A DNA stretch of 64,000 bases from Cytobacillus firmus (GCF_023657595.1 NZ_CP098323.1:644001-708000); one strand, 5' to 3'; counted from the first letter of the stretch, positions 24,982 through 33,569 are shown. Translations and numbers: made by a program. The notes: generated by a model not told the origin, from the letters alone.

Positions 24982-26031
24982 ATGAAATATGGTTTCTGGC
25001 TGCCGATTTTTGGAGGATGGCTGCGGAATGTCGAAGATGAAAGTATGCCGCCAACCTTTGAGTATGCTAAAAACGTCATTCAGTCGGCAGAAGAATGGGG
25101 ATACTCGACTACGTTAATCGCGGAATTATATTTAAATGATATTAAAGGACCGGGCCATGATTCTCTTGAAGCCTGGTCCACGGCTGCCGCGCTTGCCGCA
25201 GTGACAGAGAAAATTGAAATTATGACCGCGATTCGTCCCGGTTTTCATAATCCGGCAGTAGCAGCAAAAATGGCCGCTAATATTGATCAAATCAGCAATG
25301 GCCGTTTTACCCTTAACGTTGTTTCTGCCTGGTGGGCCGAAGAAGCGCGCCAGTATGGCGGTGTTTTTACAGAACATGATGAGCGTTACGCCCGCACCGA
25401 GGAGTTCATTGATGTGTTAAAAGGGTTATGGACAGAAGATACCTTCAGTTATTCCGGCCAATTTTACAACTTAAACGATACAAAGCTTGCTCCTAAGCCT
25501 GTTCAGCGGCCTAATCCGATTCTGTATGCAGGCGGTGAAAGTGAAAAAGGCAAGCAGACCATTGCCGAAAAATGTGATGCTTATGTGATGCACGGCGGAA
25601 CGGTAGAAGAGATTGAGACAAAAATAGCCGATATGAAGGCGAGGCGTCAACAAGCGGGCAATGTGCCATTCAGCTCATTCGGAATGGCAGCGTATGTTAT
25701 TTGCCGTGAGACAGAAGAAGAGGCACTCGCTGAGCTTGAAAAAATCACGACTGTGAAGGATTCCAGCGGTTATGCCGGCTTTAAGGACTTCACGACAAAG
25801 TCACATCTGGAGCAGCAGATTCAGCTGCAGGATTACTCTGTTTCCAATAGAGGTCTGCGTCCAAATCTAGTAGGAACACCAGAACAAATTGCTGATCGGA
25901 TCCTGCAATATGAAGAAGTTGGGCTGGACCTGCTGTTGCTGCAATTTTCACCTCAGCTGGAGGAAATGGAACGCTTCGCAAAGACCGTTATGCCGTTAGT
26001 GGAACAAAAACGCAGTTTAATAAAGAGCTAG
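24982..26031 (+). CDS. FMN-dependent luciferase-like mono-oxygenase, SsuD/SfnG sulfur-scavenging type
   Basis: A 349-residue LLM-class flavoprotein. The N-terminus FWLPIFGGWLRNVEDE, the NGRFTLNVVSAWW segment and EHDERYARTEEFI are close to alkanesulfonate (SsuD) and dimethylsulfone (SfnG) mono-oxygenases, which use reduced FMN and O2 to split C-S bonds and release sulfite or sulfinate. Control by the SAM riboswitch agrees with a role in sulfur supply. The ATG has AGGGAGAG upstream. No flavin reductase or transporter is next to it; instead an ATP-grasp gene follows by 15 nt. Confidence 0.88.
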   Translation: MKYGFWLPIFGGWLRNVEDESMPPTFEYAKNVIQSAEEWGYSTTLIAELYLNDIKGPGHDSLEAWSTAAALAAVTEKIEIMTAIRPGFHNPAVAAKMAANIDQISNGRFTLNVVSAWWAEEARQYGGVFTEHDERYARTEEFIDVLKGLWTEDTFSYSGQFYNLNDTKLAPKPVQRPNPILYAGGESEKGKQTIAEKCDAYVMHGGTVEEIETKIADMKARRQQAGNVPFSSFGMAAYVICRETEEEALAELEKITTVKDSSGYAGFKDFTTKSHLEQQIQLQDYSVSNRGLRPNLVGTPEQIADRILQYEEVGLDLLLLQFSPQLEEMERFAKTVMPLVEQKRSLIKS

Positions 26032-26046
26032 AAAGGGGCCTGAATA

Positions 26047-27003
26047 GTGAGCAAGGTATACGTTATACATGAAAATAGTGAGTGGACAGTCCATTTGACA
26101 AAAAGATTGGAGGAACTGGGTGTTCCTTATGAAGAATGGCATTTAGACGAAGGAACGTTGGATTTATCGGCAGAACCGCCGGAAGGTATTTTCTATAGCC
26201 GTATGAGTGCTTCTTCTCATACACGTGATCACCGTTTTGCGGCTGAATTTTCCGGACAAGTATTGGCCTGGCTTGAAGCACATGACCGTGCGGTGATTAA
26301 TGGAACGAACGCTTTAAAGCTGGAAGTAAGTAAGGTTTTACAATACTTGGAGTTAAATAAATCTGGTGTGAGGACTCCAAAAACTATTGCAGCGGCTGGA
26401 AAACAAAATATCCTAAAGGCAGCCGAAGCATTTGCCGGACAGCCGTTTATCACAAAGCATAATCGTGCCGGCAAAGGTCTGGGTGTTCAATTATTCCATA
26501 GTATTGAAGCTTTAAAATCTTATGTGGAAGGCCCTTCCTTCGAAGAACCGGTAGATGGCATTACTCTTATTCAGGAATATATTCAATCACCTGAAAGCTA
26601 TATCACGCGCTGCGAATTTGTTGGGGGCAGATTTGTTTATGCTGTCCGGGTTGATACTTCTGAAGGATTTGAACTTTGTCCGGCGGATACCTGCCAGATT
26701 GGCGACTTATTTTGTCCCGTAGGAGAAGAGGTTGAAGAAAAGCCTAAGTTCCAGATCATTGATGAATTTGAAGACGAAACTTTGGAAAAATATAAAGAGG
26801 TTCTGGCCAGGAATGATATTCAAGTCGCTGGAATCGAATTTATCAGAAATGCTGAAGGTGACATTTTTACATATGATATTAATACAAACACAAACTATAA
26901 TTCAGATGCGGAAGCGAAAGCCGGTAAGTATGGCATGCTCGAATTAGCTGCTTTCCTAAAGAAGATACTAGAAGAAAAATACGCTGCAGCAGCATCTGTA
27001 TAA
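26047..27003 (+). CDS. RimK-like ATP-grasp ligase in the SAM-controlled operon
   Basis: A 318-residue ATP-grasp enzyme. QPFITKHNRAGKGLGVQLF is the glycine-rich ATP loop, IQEYIQSPESYITRCEFV the central strand, and FTYDINTNTNYNSDAE the metal-binding end. Such enzymes join a carboxylate to an amine or thiol through an acyl-phosphate. The start is GTG at 26047 with GAAAGGGG upstream. It shares the riboswitch promoter with the mono-oxygenase, so it should act in sulfur acquisition, perhaps on a sulfur-containing conjugate. The substrate is unknown. Confidence 0.8.
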   Translation: MSKVYVIHENSEWTVHLTKRLEELGVPYEEWHLDEGTLDLSAEPPEGIFYSRMSASSHTRDHRFAAEFSGQVLAWLEAHDRAVINGTNALKLEVSKVLQYLELNKSGVRTPKTIAAAGKQNILKAAEAFAGQPFITKHNRAGKGLGVQLFHSIEALKSYVEGPSFEEPVDGITLIQEYIQSPESYITRCEFVGGRFVYAVRVDTSEGFELCPADTCQIGDLFCPVGEEVEEKPKFQIIDEFEDETLEKYKEVLARNDIQVAGIEFIRNAEGDIFTYDINTNTNYNSDAEAKAGKYGMLELAAFLKKILEEKYAAAASV

Positions 27004-27016
27004 ATTGAATTTCAAA

Positions 27017-27048
27017 GATCGGCTGTTCATTACAGCCGATCCTTTTTT
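27017..27048 (+). terminator. Terminator of the SAM-controlled operon
   Basis: GATCGGCTGT pairs with ACAGCCGATC, followed by a run of T. Confidence 0.92.
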
Positions 27049-27177
27049 AACCAATCGGGAAGCTTAAATGAAAAGGGAAGTCATGAATAGGGTGGCGGTA
27101 AATACGAATAGTTTATAAAATGAATATACGATTTATAATAGATAATACAGGATTAGACTAGGATTGGAGGAATTATC

Positions 27178-27468
27178 TTGGCAGCAGGTAAAAGTTTAAG
27201 GATTTGTGAAAAGGGACATAAATTTTACAAAACTAGTGAGTGTAAAAGCTGCCCTGCCTGTGATAAAGAGAATAAACCCAAAAGTGGCTTCCTTTCAAAA
27301 CTCAGTGCTCCTGCAAGGAATGCATTGGTATTCGAAGGAATAGATACATTGGAAAAACTATCAAATTACAAAGAAAAAGAAATATTAAAACTTCATGGTA
27401 TTGGACCAGCTTCCCTGCCTATTATGAGAACCTCCTTAGAAGAAGAAGGGCTATCATTTAAAGAATAA
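27178..27468 (+). CDS. Small protein with zinc ribbon and helix-hairpin-helix domain
   Basis: A 96-residue protein with a TTG start and a TTGGAGGAATT ribosome site. Residues 10-32 have Cys at CEKGHKFYKTSECKSCPAC, a probable zinc knuckle. Residues about 40-95 resemble the C-terminal domain of RNA polymerase alpha, a helix-hairpin-helix fold (ALVFEGIDTLEKLSN, LHGIGPASLPIM). Nucleic-acid binding is likely; the precise role is unknown. Confidence 0.75.
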   Translation: MAAGKSLRICEKGHKFYKTSECKSCPACDKENKPKSGFLSKLSAPARNALVFEGIDTLEKLSNYKEKEILKLHGIGPASLPIMRTSLEEEGLSFKE

Positions 27469-27489
27469 ATCGCTGGCTCTTATTTTTCA

Positions 27490-27540
27490 GGGTACGAAAG
27501 CTCATTATTCTATGGAACCCAGAAGTTATGGAGTGAATTG
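27490..27540 (+). pseudogene. Fragment duplicated from an alpha/beta hydrolase gene
   Basis: About 51 bases (GGTACGAAAGCTCATTATTC...) match 29333-29384 inside the intact hydrolase gene, with about six differences and one deleted base. It is a remnant of a second hydrolase copy, separated from the intact one by a GNAT gene on the other strand. Confidence 0.7.
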
Positions 27541-27628
27541 AATAGTGGGCTGCAACATTATGAGTGAAAAAAATAACAGCCGGAACCTCTTGTTAAAATT
27601 CCAGACTGCCATATTTTTGTTTAAGTAT

Positions 27629-28522
27629 TTAAAAATGGCAAGAGTAACACACAAAGCCTTCTGCCTCTTTAAATCCTTCTTGTAAATACAATGATTTTGC
27701 TTGCTCATTTTCTCCATTTACAGATAAATATATTTGTTTGTATGACTGGTCTAATCCAAACTGCAGAGCTTTCCGCAGGAGCATTCTTCCTAATCCTTTA
27801 CCTTGGTACTCTGGAATCAAGGCAAGAGACCCGATATTCATCGTCTGAATATCATCATATTCATCGTCGGAACATTTCACCACTCCAACCGGCCTTTCAT
27901 AATGGTAGAGTATCATGGCCCCGCCATCGAGATAGTCATCAGAAGCCATCATTTTCTTTACTTGGTCCGGGCTCATTGGTGTTTCGCTCCCTTTAAGCTT
28001 AGCGAAACCAGTGTTTCGGACCATACACCAGATTTCTTCGTCCTTCCCTGATTCATAACTTTTGATTTCATAGTTTTCCGGAAAATTTACTGACGCAACC
28101 GGTGAATGATCTCGTAAAAGGATAAACGAATACCGTTCTGCTGTAAATTGTAATTGTGATACATTGCTTTGCAGCTTCTTATTATCAAGTGGTATAAATA
28201 TAAAATATTTATCGTAGCCTTCTTTATACTTCAACAATTGGTTCATTAAGCCTTTATAAACATCAATATCTTCAATCTCAGAGTGGAAAATGCGGAATCT
28301 TGATTTCCGCCCGCGTTTCGCATATTCATCCATAATCAAGGAAGCGGCTGCTTTTACTTTCCCGTTTTCATCAATTGCTAAATAGGCTGGGTTCTCTTCA
28401 GTATTCTGAAATTGTTTTAAATCATCTTCATATAAATAGGAAGAATCGACTGCTCCTTTATGAAGCCTGCAGTAATTTAAAAAATCTTCTACTCTTCCAT
28501 TTGATAAGCGCTCAATTTTCAT
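27629..28522 (-). CDS. GNAT N-acetyltransferase, tandem-domain
   Basis: A 297-residue protein with a degenerate N-terminal GNAT half and a canonical C-terminal GNAT domain, whose acetyl-CoA loop is LALIPEYQGKGLGRMLL (Q/R-x-x-G-x-G/A), followed by NEQAKSLYLQEGF. GGGGAGG lies before the ATG. The substrate is unknown. It reads leftward in a region otherwise mostly rightward. Confidence 0.88.
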   Translation of the reverse strand: MKIERLSNGRVEDFLNYCRLHKGAVDSSYLYEDDLKQFQNTEENPAYLAIDENGKVKAAASLIMDEYAKRGRKSRFRIFHSEIEDIDVYKGLMNQLLKYKEGYDKYFIFIPLDNKKLQSNVSQLQFTAERYSFILLRDHSPVASVNFPENYEIKSYESGKDEEIWCMVRNTGFAKLKGSETPMSPDQVKKMMASDDYLDGGAMILYHYERPVGVVKCSDDEYDDIQTMNIGSLALIPEYQGKGLGRMLLRKALQFGLDQSYKQIYLSVNGENEQAKSLYLQEGFKEAEGFVCYSCHF

Positions 28523-28667
28523 TTACACATACCTCCCCTTAAATAAAATAATACACATGAACGAAAGAAAATGAATAGGTATACAGCAGCACAATAAGCA
28601 GCCTTTACTTAAAATAAGTGCCTTAAGCTTTAAAGTCGGTGGGGGACCAGACATCATTCATTAAATA

Positions 28668-28728
28668 TTAAGCTGCCAAGCCAGGTGGCTTTTTGTTATG
28701 TTACTAACGGGGAGGATCGTTGAATAAT
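28668..28728 (+). repeat. Family A repeat
   Basis: AAGCTGCCAAGCCAGGTGGC with a T-rich tail, then ACTAACGGGGAGGATCGTTG and AATAATAG. The left part is not clear. Confidence 0.7.
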
Positions 28729-28787
28729 AGTTTCAGTATTGTTAAATTTTAACTAATGTTAGTTGGCAAAATGAGAGGAATGAACCG

Positions 28788-29510
28788 ATGGATAAGGAAA
28801 TGTTTATACCTATAAGTAAATGTAAACTATACGCTAGATTAATGGGAGAAAATAACGGAAAACCAACAGTCATAATGGATGCCGGATACGGAGACTTTTC
28901 TAAGACCTGGAATTCAGTATTAAGGGAGATTTCAATGCTTTCTAGTATACTAATTTATGATAGAGCTGGACTTGGGAAAAGTGAATCAAGCTCTAACCCC
29001 AGAACCAGCCGTGAAATGGTAAAAGAATTAAAGGAAATGCTTAATGAAGCCAAGATTAAGCCTCCCTATATTTTAGCAGGTCATTCCTTTGGCGGAGTTA
29101 ATATGCGGATGTTTGCTGCAGAATATCCAAATGAAGTTTGTGGACTAGTCTTGATTGACTCTACTCCCGAAGATTACAGAGAACGATTTCTCCCTGCTAT
29201 GTCACAAGATTTTCAGCAAGCATATAACAAGCAATTCGTTTACGAAGGAAATTATGATGAATTTATGGAAAGTTTAAAGCAGTTAAAAGACACTAGGCAA
29301 AAGTTAAATGTACCATTAATTGTTCTTTCAGCGGGTAAGAAAGCTCATTATTCCATGGAATCCCAAAAGTTATGGAATGAATTGCAGAGAGAGATTCTTA
29401 AAATATCCTCAGATGGCGAATTGGTCATTGCTGAAAACAGTGCCCACTACATACAAAATGACGAACCGGAATTGGTGGTCTGGGCGATAAAAAAGTTAAT
29501 TGAGAAGTAG
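28788..29510 (+). CDS. Alpha/beta hydrolase
   Basis: A 240-residue hydrolase. The nucleophile elbow is AGHSFGG (Ser at about residue 99). The oxyanion loop region VIMDAGYGDFSKTW and YDRAGLGKS lie before it, and the catalytic His is in ENSAHYIQNDEP. The acid is probably Asp in LIDSTPED or a later Asp. A FIPISK..LYAR start suggests a cytosolic esterase/peptidase-like enzyme. GAGAGGAATG precedes the ATG. Confidence 0.9.
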   Translation: MDKEMFIPISKCKLYARLMGENNGKPTVIMDAGYGDFSKTWNSVLREISMLSSILIYDRAGLGKSESSSNPRTSREMVKELKEMLNEAKIKPPYILAGHSFGGVNMRMFAAEYPNEVCGLVLIDSTPEDYRERFLPAMSQDFQQAYNKQFVYEGNYDEFMESLKQLKDTRQKLNVPLIVLSAGKKAHYSMESQKLWNELQREILKISSDGELVIAENSAHYIQNDEPELVVWAIKKLIEK

Positions 29511-29513
29511 TTC

Positions 29514-29580
29514 AAGTTAAGCTGCTAATCAGGCAGCTTTTTTTCTATTTAAACAATCGAGGGAGATTGTTGATAAATAA
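29514..29580 (+). repeat. Family A repeat (hairpin and diverged right part)
   Basis: AAGCTGCTAATCAGGCAGCTTTTTTT, then AACAATCGAGGGAGATTGTTG and ATAAATAA. It lies directly after the hydrolase stop and would end its transcript. Confidence 0.65.
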
Positions 29581-29721
29581 AAGTAAATTAAAAGTGTTTT
29601 AGTAATAAAATTAGAAACAAATTGGAGTTCAAATAGATGGTTGTATTTTTTATCAAAAATGAAACTTTCAGATTTTAATTCCGTATATTTGGAAGATACT
29701 GTTTTTTCTGAGGTGAATAAT

Positions 29722-30606
29722 ATGCTTAGATTTAGAGTCATCTGTCTCATATCAATATTTTTATTAACAGCATGCACTCGAGATGCAGCTGTTCCTGAAG
29801 AAAAAGTAAAAAAAGAAAAAAATGAAGAAAATATCGCCGTTACAGCAGATGGTAAAATAACCTTTCAGATTTTTAATACAGTAAAGGTTCCACAAGAAAA
29901 AGTAGAATCTATAAAAGAAGAACTCCTTGATGCATATGATGATGTTCAGAACTCAATTCATACTAACTATGCTCCATCCGAGCGAATAAATGTATTTCTT
30001 AATAAAGGAAACCAAGCATCATGGGGGTTAAGATCGGAACTCAAACTTTATTCCGTTAAGGAAAATCAATATCCCCTTGTCCATGAATTGACCCATTCCT
30101 TACTTGGTTATGGGAATAACTTTGATTCAGGTATGGGCTATTTGACACAAGAGGGTTTTGCTACTTATATGGAAGATAAGTATGGGAAACAAAAATCACA
30201 CTCTCATAAGATTATGAAGTACTTTTTCGACATCAATAAAACAATTCCAATTAGTAAATTGATCGATCTAAACCAAGACGATGCCTACTTTCGTCCCCCG
30301 CTTACAAACCAAGAAGAGTACACCCTTCAATGGATGAGCTATATACAATCAGCTTCTTTTGTCACCTATTTAATCGATACATATGGATTGGAAAAGTTTG
30401 AGGGAATCTACAACAAAGAAGACTTAGCTTCTAAAATAGAAGAAGTATACGGAAAGAATATTAGTGAGATTGAAAATGATTGGATAGCTTATGTAAAAGA
30501 AAGTCAAACGGAACTAACATATGGAGATAAGCTTTATATGAGGTATTTTTATGATGCTGCTTCTGTGATTGACCAAATTGATCCTAAGTTTTTTACCAGG
30601 GAATAA
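29722..30606 (+). CDS. Lipoprotein with HELTH zinc-peptidase motif
   Basis: A 294-residue exported lipoprotein. The start at 29722 is chosen because GAGGTGA precedes it and a signal peptide with lipobox LLTAC follows. The middle has LVHELTHSLLGYG (the HExxH zinc motif), then GFATYMEDKYG, whose Glu can be the third ligand, as in gluzincin peptidases. A C-terminal region (ASFVTYLIDTYGLEKFEGIY) is the usual partner of such domains in Bacillus. The predicted role is surface proteolysis; the target is unknown. Confidence 0.82.
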   Translation: MLRFRVICLISIFLLTACTRDAAVPEEKVKKEKNEENIAVTADGKITFQIFNTVKVPQEKVESIKEELLDAYDDVQNSIHTNYAPSERINVFLNKGNQASWGLRSELKLYSVKENQYPLVHELTHSLLGYGNNFDSGMGYLTQEGFATYMEDKYGKQKSHSHKIMKYFFDINKTIPISKLIDLNQDDAYFRPPLTNQEEYTLQWMSYIQSASFVTYLIDTYGLEKFEGIYNKEDLASKIEEVYGKNISEIENDWIAYVKESQTELTYGDKLYMRYFYDAASVIDQIDPKFFTRE

Positions 30607-30680
30607 TTTATTTCTAATAATAGAGGCTAGCCCCGCTGTTTGATATTATTTCTTCGGTGTTCAAAAGAAAGGGTGTGTTT

Positions 30681-31145
30681 ATGATGTTCAATTCTATTAA
30701 AGTCACCATTGAACATATCGATACAATAATCAATTTACGCTTGGCATTACTAAAGGAATTAGACGAGTTGAGTTCTCCTCAAGAAGAACAACTTATGGAA
30801 ACTGCAACAAGGAAGTATTTACAGAAAGCATTATCAAATAATGATTTTATATCCTATATGGCAGAGATAAATGGAGAACCTGTAGGTATCAGTAGTATGG
30901 TTCTGTTTAAAAGACCACCATATTTAGAAAATCTTAAAGGGATTGAAGCCTACATTCTTAATATGTATACCATCCCTGAGTATCGTGGTAAAGGTTTGGC
31001 AAAACATCTGCTTGAACATTGTATTAATGAATGCAAAAGAAGTGGGGTTAAACGCATCTGGCTGCACGCATCTGAGGAGGGCAAACCTCTTTATAAAAAA
31101 ATGGGTTTTACTAATAAGGAAAGTGAAATGGAACTTTTTCTATAA
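30681..31145 (+). CDS. GNAT-family N-acetyltransferase
   Basis: A 154-residue GNAT domain with the acetyl-CoA loop MYTIPEYRGKGLAKHLLEH and the C-terminal HASEEGKPLYKKMGF. The ATG at 30681 has AAAGGGTGTG upstream. The family A repeat follows within a few bases. Substrate unknown. Confidence 0.9.
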   Translation: MMFNSIKVTIEHIDTIINLRLALLKELDELSSPQEEQLMETATRKYLQKALSNNDFISYMAEINGEPVGISSMVLFKRPPYLENLKGIEAYILNMYTIPEYRGKGLAKHLLEHCINECKRSGVKRIWLHASEEGKPLYKKMGFTNKESEMELFL

Positions 31146-31149
31146 AGCG

Positions 31150-31247
31150 TTTTGTTATTAACCCAGCGGGTGCTTTCCTTAAAGATCCTGGCTGCAAAAA
31201 ATACAGCCTTTTTCTTATTCGGCTAACGGGGGCAGTATTGTTAAATA
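31150..31247 (+). repeat. Family A repeat
   Basis: AGCGGGTGCTTTCCTTAAAG (left), GGCTGCAAAAAATACAGCC plus T run (hairpin), GCTAACGGGGGCAGTATTGT and AAATAAG (right). Confidence 0.75.
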
Positions 31248-31306
31248 AGAAGGTGAAATTTTTATTTTTGTAGAAATAAGTAAAATAAAATGAGAGGGGT
31301 AATTTA

Positions 31307-31705
31307 ATGAACCTAACAATAATTAAGAGTGTTAGAACTAATAATTTTAAAGATGAAACTATTGTGCATAAGATTACAGAAATGTGGAAAGAGGCATCAA
31401 GTATTTTGAGGAATCAGGATGAGGTTAAATATGGTTTGTATTATGATTACGAGACTGATTATAAAGGCGATTATACATTAAGTGTAGCAATAGAAAGTAG
31501 TGATAACGATTCCATGGTTAAAATTCCAAACACAAGTAAATATGAAATTTTTGAAGTGGATACATTAGATGAATTTGGGGTACTTAACGCTTGGAAGGAG
31601 ATATGGGGTCGTGAAGAGAAGGAAGATTTGATTAGAGCTTATTCATTTGACTTTGAAAAATATTATCCTAATGGTCAAATTGAGATTCACATAGCAATTA
31701 AATAG
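31307..31705 (+). CDS. GyrI-like small-molecule-binding protein
   Basis: A 132-residue protein resembling the GyrI-like (SHS2) domain without a helix-turn-helix: MNLTIIKSVRTNNF, YGLYYDYETDYKGDYTLSVAI and a C-terminal DFEKYYPNGQIEIHIAIK. Such domains bind hydrophobic ligands, and some alone protect gyrase or hydrolyse cyclopropanoids. GAGAGGGGTAA precedes the ATG. Confidence 0.8.
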   Translation: MNLTIIKSVRTNNFKDETIVHKITEMWKEASSILRNQDEVKYGLYYDYETDYKGDYTLSVAIESSDNDSMVKIPNTSKYEIFEVDTLDEFGVLNAWKEIWGREEKEDLIRAYSFDFEKYYPNGQIEIHIAIK

Positions 31706-31712
31706 TTTACAA

Positions 31713-31853
31713 TGTTAATAAAAAACGGATGCATTACTTCACTAATAATCTTCAAGCGAGGGTTGGAAAAACATTTCCTACTATAAAAAAAGGATTAATT
31801 TAAAAGTAGAAGGACATATGATTTTAGTTATATAAAATATGTAATGTCCTTTT
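31713..31853 (+). repeat. Family B intergenic repeat (hairpin element), copy 1
   Basis: ATGCATTACTTCACTAATAA..., ending in GGACATATG, TTTTAGTTATATAAAAT, ATGTAATGTCC and a T-rich tail. The same order of blocks occurs at 34215-34347. The final hairpin can act as a terminator. The first block is like the left part of family A. Confidence 0.7.
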
Positions 31854-31894
31854 ATTTACTATCTTTTTTTAATTCAGGTCTTGATAACACCTTA

Positions 31895-32003
31895 GCTGGC
31901 CGCTGCTGCAACTGCGGTAATTCTCATTTAAATCAAAAGTTAGAAATGGTGAATTTGGTTGTAACATTTGTAAGCATCAAAGAAAATTAGACTTTAATAA
32001 TAT
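31895..32003 (+). pseudogene. Possible frameshifted zinc-ribbon remnant
   Basis: One frame reads CCNCGNSHLNQKLE and, after one shifted base, GEFGCNICKHQRKLDFNNIL. Two CxxC pairs separated by about 20 residues suggest a decayed small zinc ribbon. No start or ribosome site is seen. Confidence 0.3.
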
Positions 32004-32017
32004 ACTGAGGAGTAAAT

Positions 32018-32716
32018 ATGGCGGAAATATGGATTGTAGAAGAACCAGTTTCAAACGAGTTTCTCGATGATTTGGGACATTATATGAGCCTGGACGGAAA
32101 ATTGGATTCTGCCTATTTTATTAGTGCTGATGGGGAAAATTATGTGGATGAAAATAAAAACTTTTTACTGGAATTTTTATTTCACCAAAATAGGTATCCA
32201 TTATTTATTACCTTTATTGTTTATGAGGAACAAACTGAAGAATATATCACTTTTTTAAAACAGAATAATATCGATTTTAGGCTAAATATACTTGAAGAAA
32301 AGCGAACTTATTATGATTTCTCTGGGAAACACCAATATCACCCGCCTTGCTTTACTGCTAAGATTTATGATCCGGATTCTTTAGCTCAATTAATAAATGA
32401 AACATATTGGCTTCCAACTCAAAATGAGTTTTATTCAATTTCCTTTTCCGACAATTTAAGGTTCAAAGCTGAGGAAGTTATTGAGTGGTTAAGAAAAAGG
32501 AAACGGTCCATCCCGATCTTCAAAATAGAAGCAGAAACAGAAACTAGTTTTATTACTGTTTTTCACGATGGAGCTGGCTTTTATTTATTTTCAAACGAGG
32601 AAAAATATTTTCCGCATGATCAATTTATTGCGAACTTACCAAAAGGAACTGTCATAACGCAAATAAACGATACATTGGTTGAAGGTGATGACATGAAGAA
32701 GAATAATGCTTATTAA
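32018..32716 (+). CDS. Hypothetical protein
   Basis: A 232-residue cytosolic protein (start MAEIWIVEEPVSNEF) with no recognised domain. It is rich in aromatic and acidic residues and contains the paired phrase ISADGENYVDEN and a basic helix EWLRKRKRSIPIFK. CTGAGGAG precedes the ATG. It is followed at once by a family A repeat. Confidence 0.6.
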   Translation: MAEIWIVEEPVSNEFLDDLGHYMSLDGKLDSAYFISADGENYVDENKNFLLEFLFHQNRYPLFITFIVYEEQTEEYITFLKQNNIDFRLNILEEKRTYYDFSGKHQYHPPCFTAKIYDPDSLAQLINETYWLPTQNEFYSISFSDNLRFKAEEVIEWLRKRKRSIPIFKIEAETETSFITVFHDGAGFYLFSNEEKYFPHDQFIANLPKGTVITQINDTLVEGDDMKKNNAY

Positions 32717-32803
32717 GCTAACTGTTTCATATATTTAGAACAGCTGCCAAACTAGGCGGCCTTTTTTATTTAACAAAAGGGGCAGGTTTGTTGAAGAAGA
32801 AAT
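32716..32803 (+). repeat. Family A repeat
   Basis: CAGCTGCCAAACTAGGCGGC and T-rich tail, then AACAAAAGGGGCAGGTTTGT and TGAAGAAG. The left part is weak. Confidence 0.8.
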
Positions 32804-32835
32804 GATAAAATAGAGATGAAAAAGGTGATGGTACA

Positions 32836-33210
32836 ATGCCTATATTTCCAGAAGAGAACGACTTTCTTTCTTTATTTGAATGTGAACCAACATTATTAGA
32901 TACTACTTCAAAAGACTTACCATTCTATTATAATGAAGCCACATACCGATTCTCTAATGGAGAGGAGGACTTTATTGTTAAGCTTTCCCCTTCCTATAGT
33001 GAAGTTGAAATACAAGTAACTCAAAGTATTTCAAATAGATTGTTATCAATTCTAGACCTAAAACGGGTCAAAAAATTTGAAATTACAGCAGATAAAAAAG
33101 AACGTGCCAGTATACTATTAACAGTTATTAATGAGGACTCTCAACAAAGTATTGAAATTGATTTTAAGCCGTATTTCAAACAGATCTTCAAAGAACAATT
33201 AACTCAATAA
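32836..33210 (+). CDS. Hypothetical protein
   Basis: A 124-residue protein (MPIFPEENDFLSLFECEP) without signal peptide or membrane helix. The middle (FIVKLSPSYSEVEIQVTQ) and end (IEIDFKPYFKQIF) look like an antiparallel sheet. No family recognised. AAAGGTGATGG precedes the ATG. Confidence 0.6.
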   Translation: MPIFPEENDFLSLFECEPTLLDTTSKDLPFYYNEATYRFSNGEEDFIVKLSPSYSEVEIQVTQSISNRLLSILDLKRVKKFEITADKKERASILLTVINEDSQQSIEIDFKPYFKQIFKEQLTQ

Positions 33211-33211
33211 G

Positions 33212-33318
33212 CATAACTTCTAGCTAAATATACCAGTGCTTATAATCAAGACCAGCTGCCGAACCAGGCAGTTTTTTTCTTATTTAACAAACGGGGCAGG
33301 TTAGTGGAAGAAAGGTAT
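33212..33318 (+). repeat. Family A repeat, well conserved
   Basis: Left part CAGTGCTTATAATCAAGACC, hairpin CAGCTGCCGAACCAGGCAG with T run, right part AACAAACGGGGCAGGTTAGT and GGAAGAAAG. It lies between two single-gene units. Confidence 0.9.
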
Positions 33319-33384
33319 TCTTGCTAAGGAAAGGGAATATTCATTTACAAAAGGAAAAGGCATAACACGTTAGGAGGTGTTATA

Positions 33385-33534
33385 TTGAAAAAGGCTAATA
33401 AGAATGAAGAAAAAAGCAAAATAGAGACCAATGACGGTTGGAATAGGGCATTTTATGGCAGTCCTACAATCGGTGGATTAATTGTAATTGGATTAATTAT
33501 TGCTTTTATTATTTATAACGTCTTCTCAAAGTAA
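33385..33534 (+). CDS. Small membrane protein (49 residues), DUF6366-like
   Basis: A TTG start with a strong TAGGAGGTG ribosome site. The first 30 residues are charged (MKKANKNEEKSKIE, then DGWNRAFYGSPTIG); residues 30-46 are one transmembrane helix (GLIVIGLIIAFIIYNVF). The layout recalls DUF6366 proteins of Bacillus, but that is tentative. A terminator hairpin begins a few bases after the stop. Confidence 0.65.
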   Translation: MKKANKNEEKSKIETNDGWNRAFYGSPTIGGLIVIGLIIAFIIYNVFSK

Positions 33535-33539
33535 CTTGT

Positions 33540-33569
33540 ACGATTCTTCATTACGGAAGAATCGTTTTT
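33540..33569 (+). terminator. Rho-independent terminator
   Basis: ACGATTCTTC pairs with GAAGAATCGT, followed by TTTT. Confidence 0.88.
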
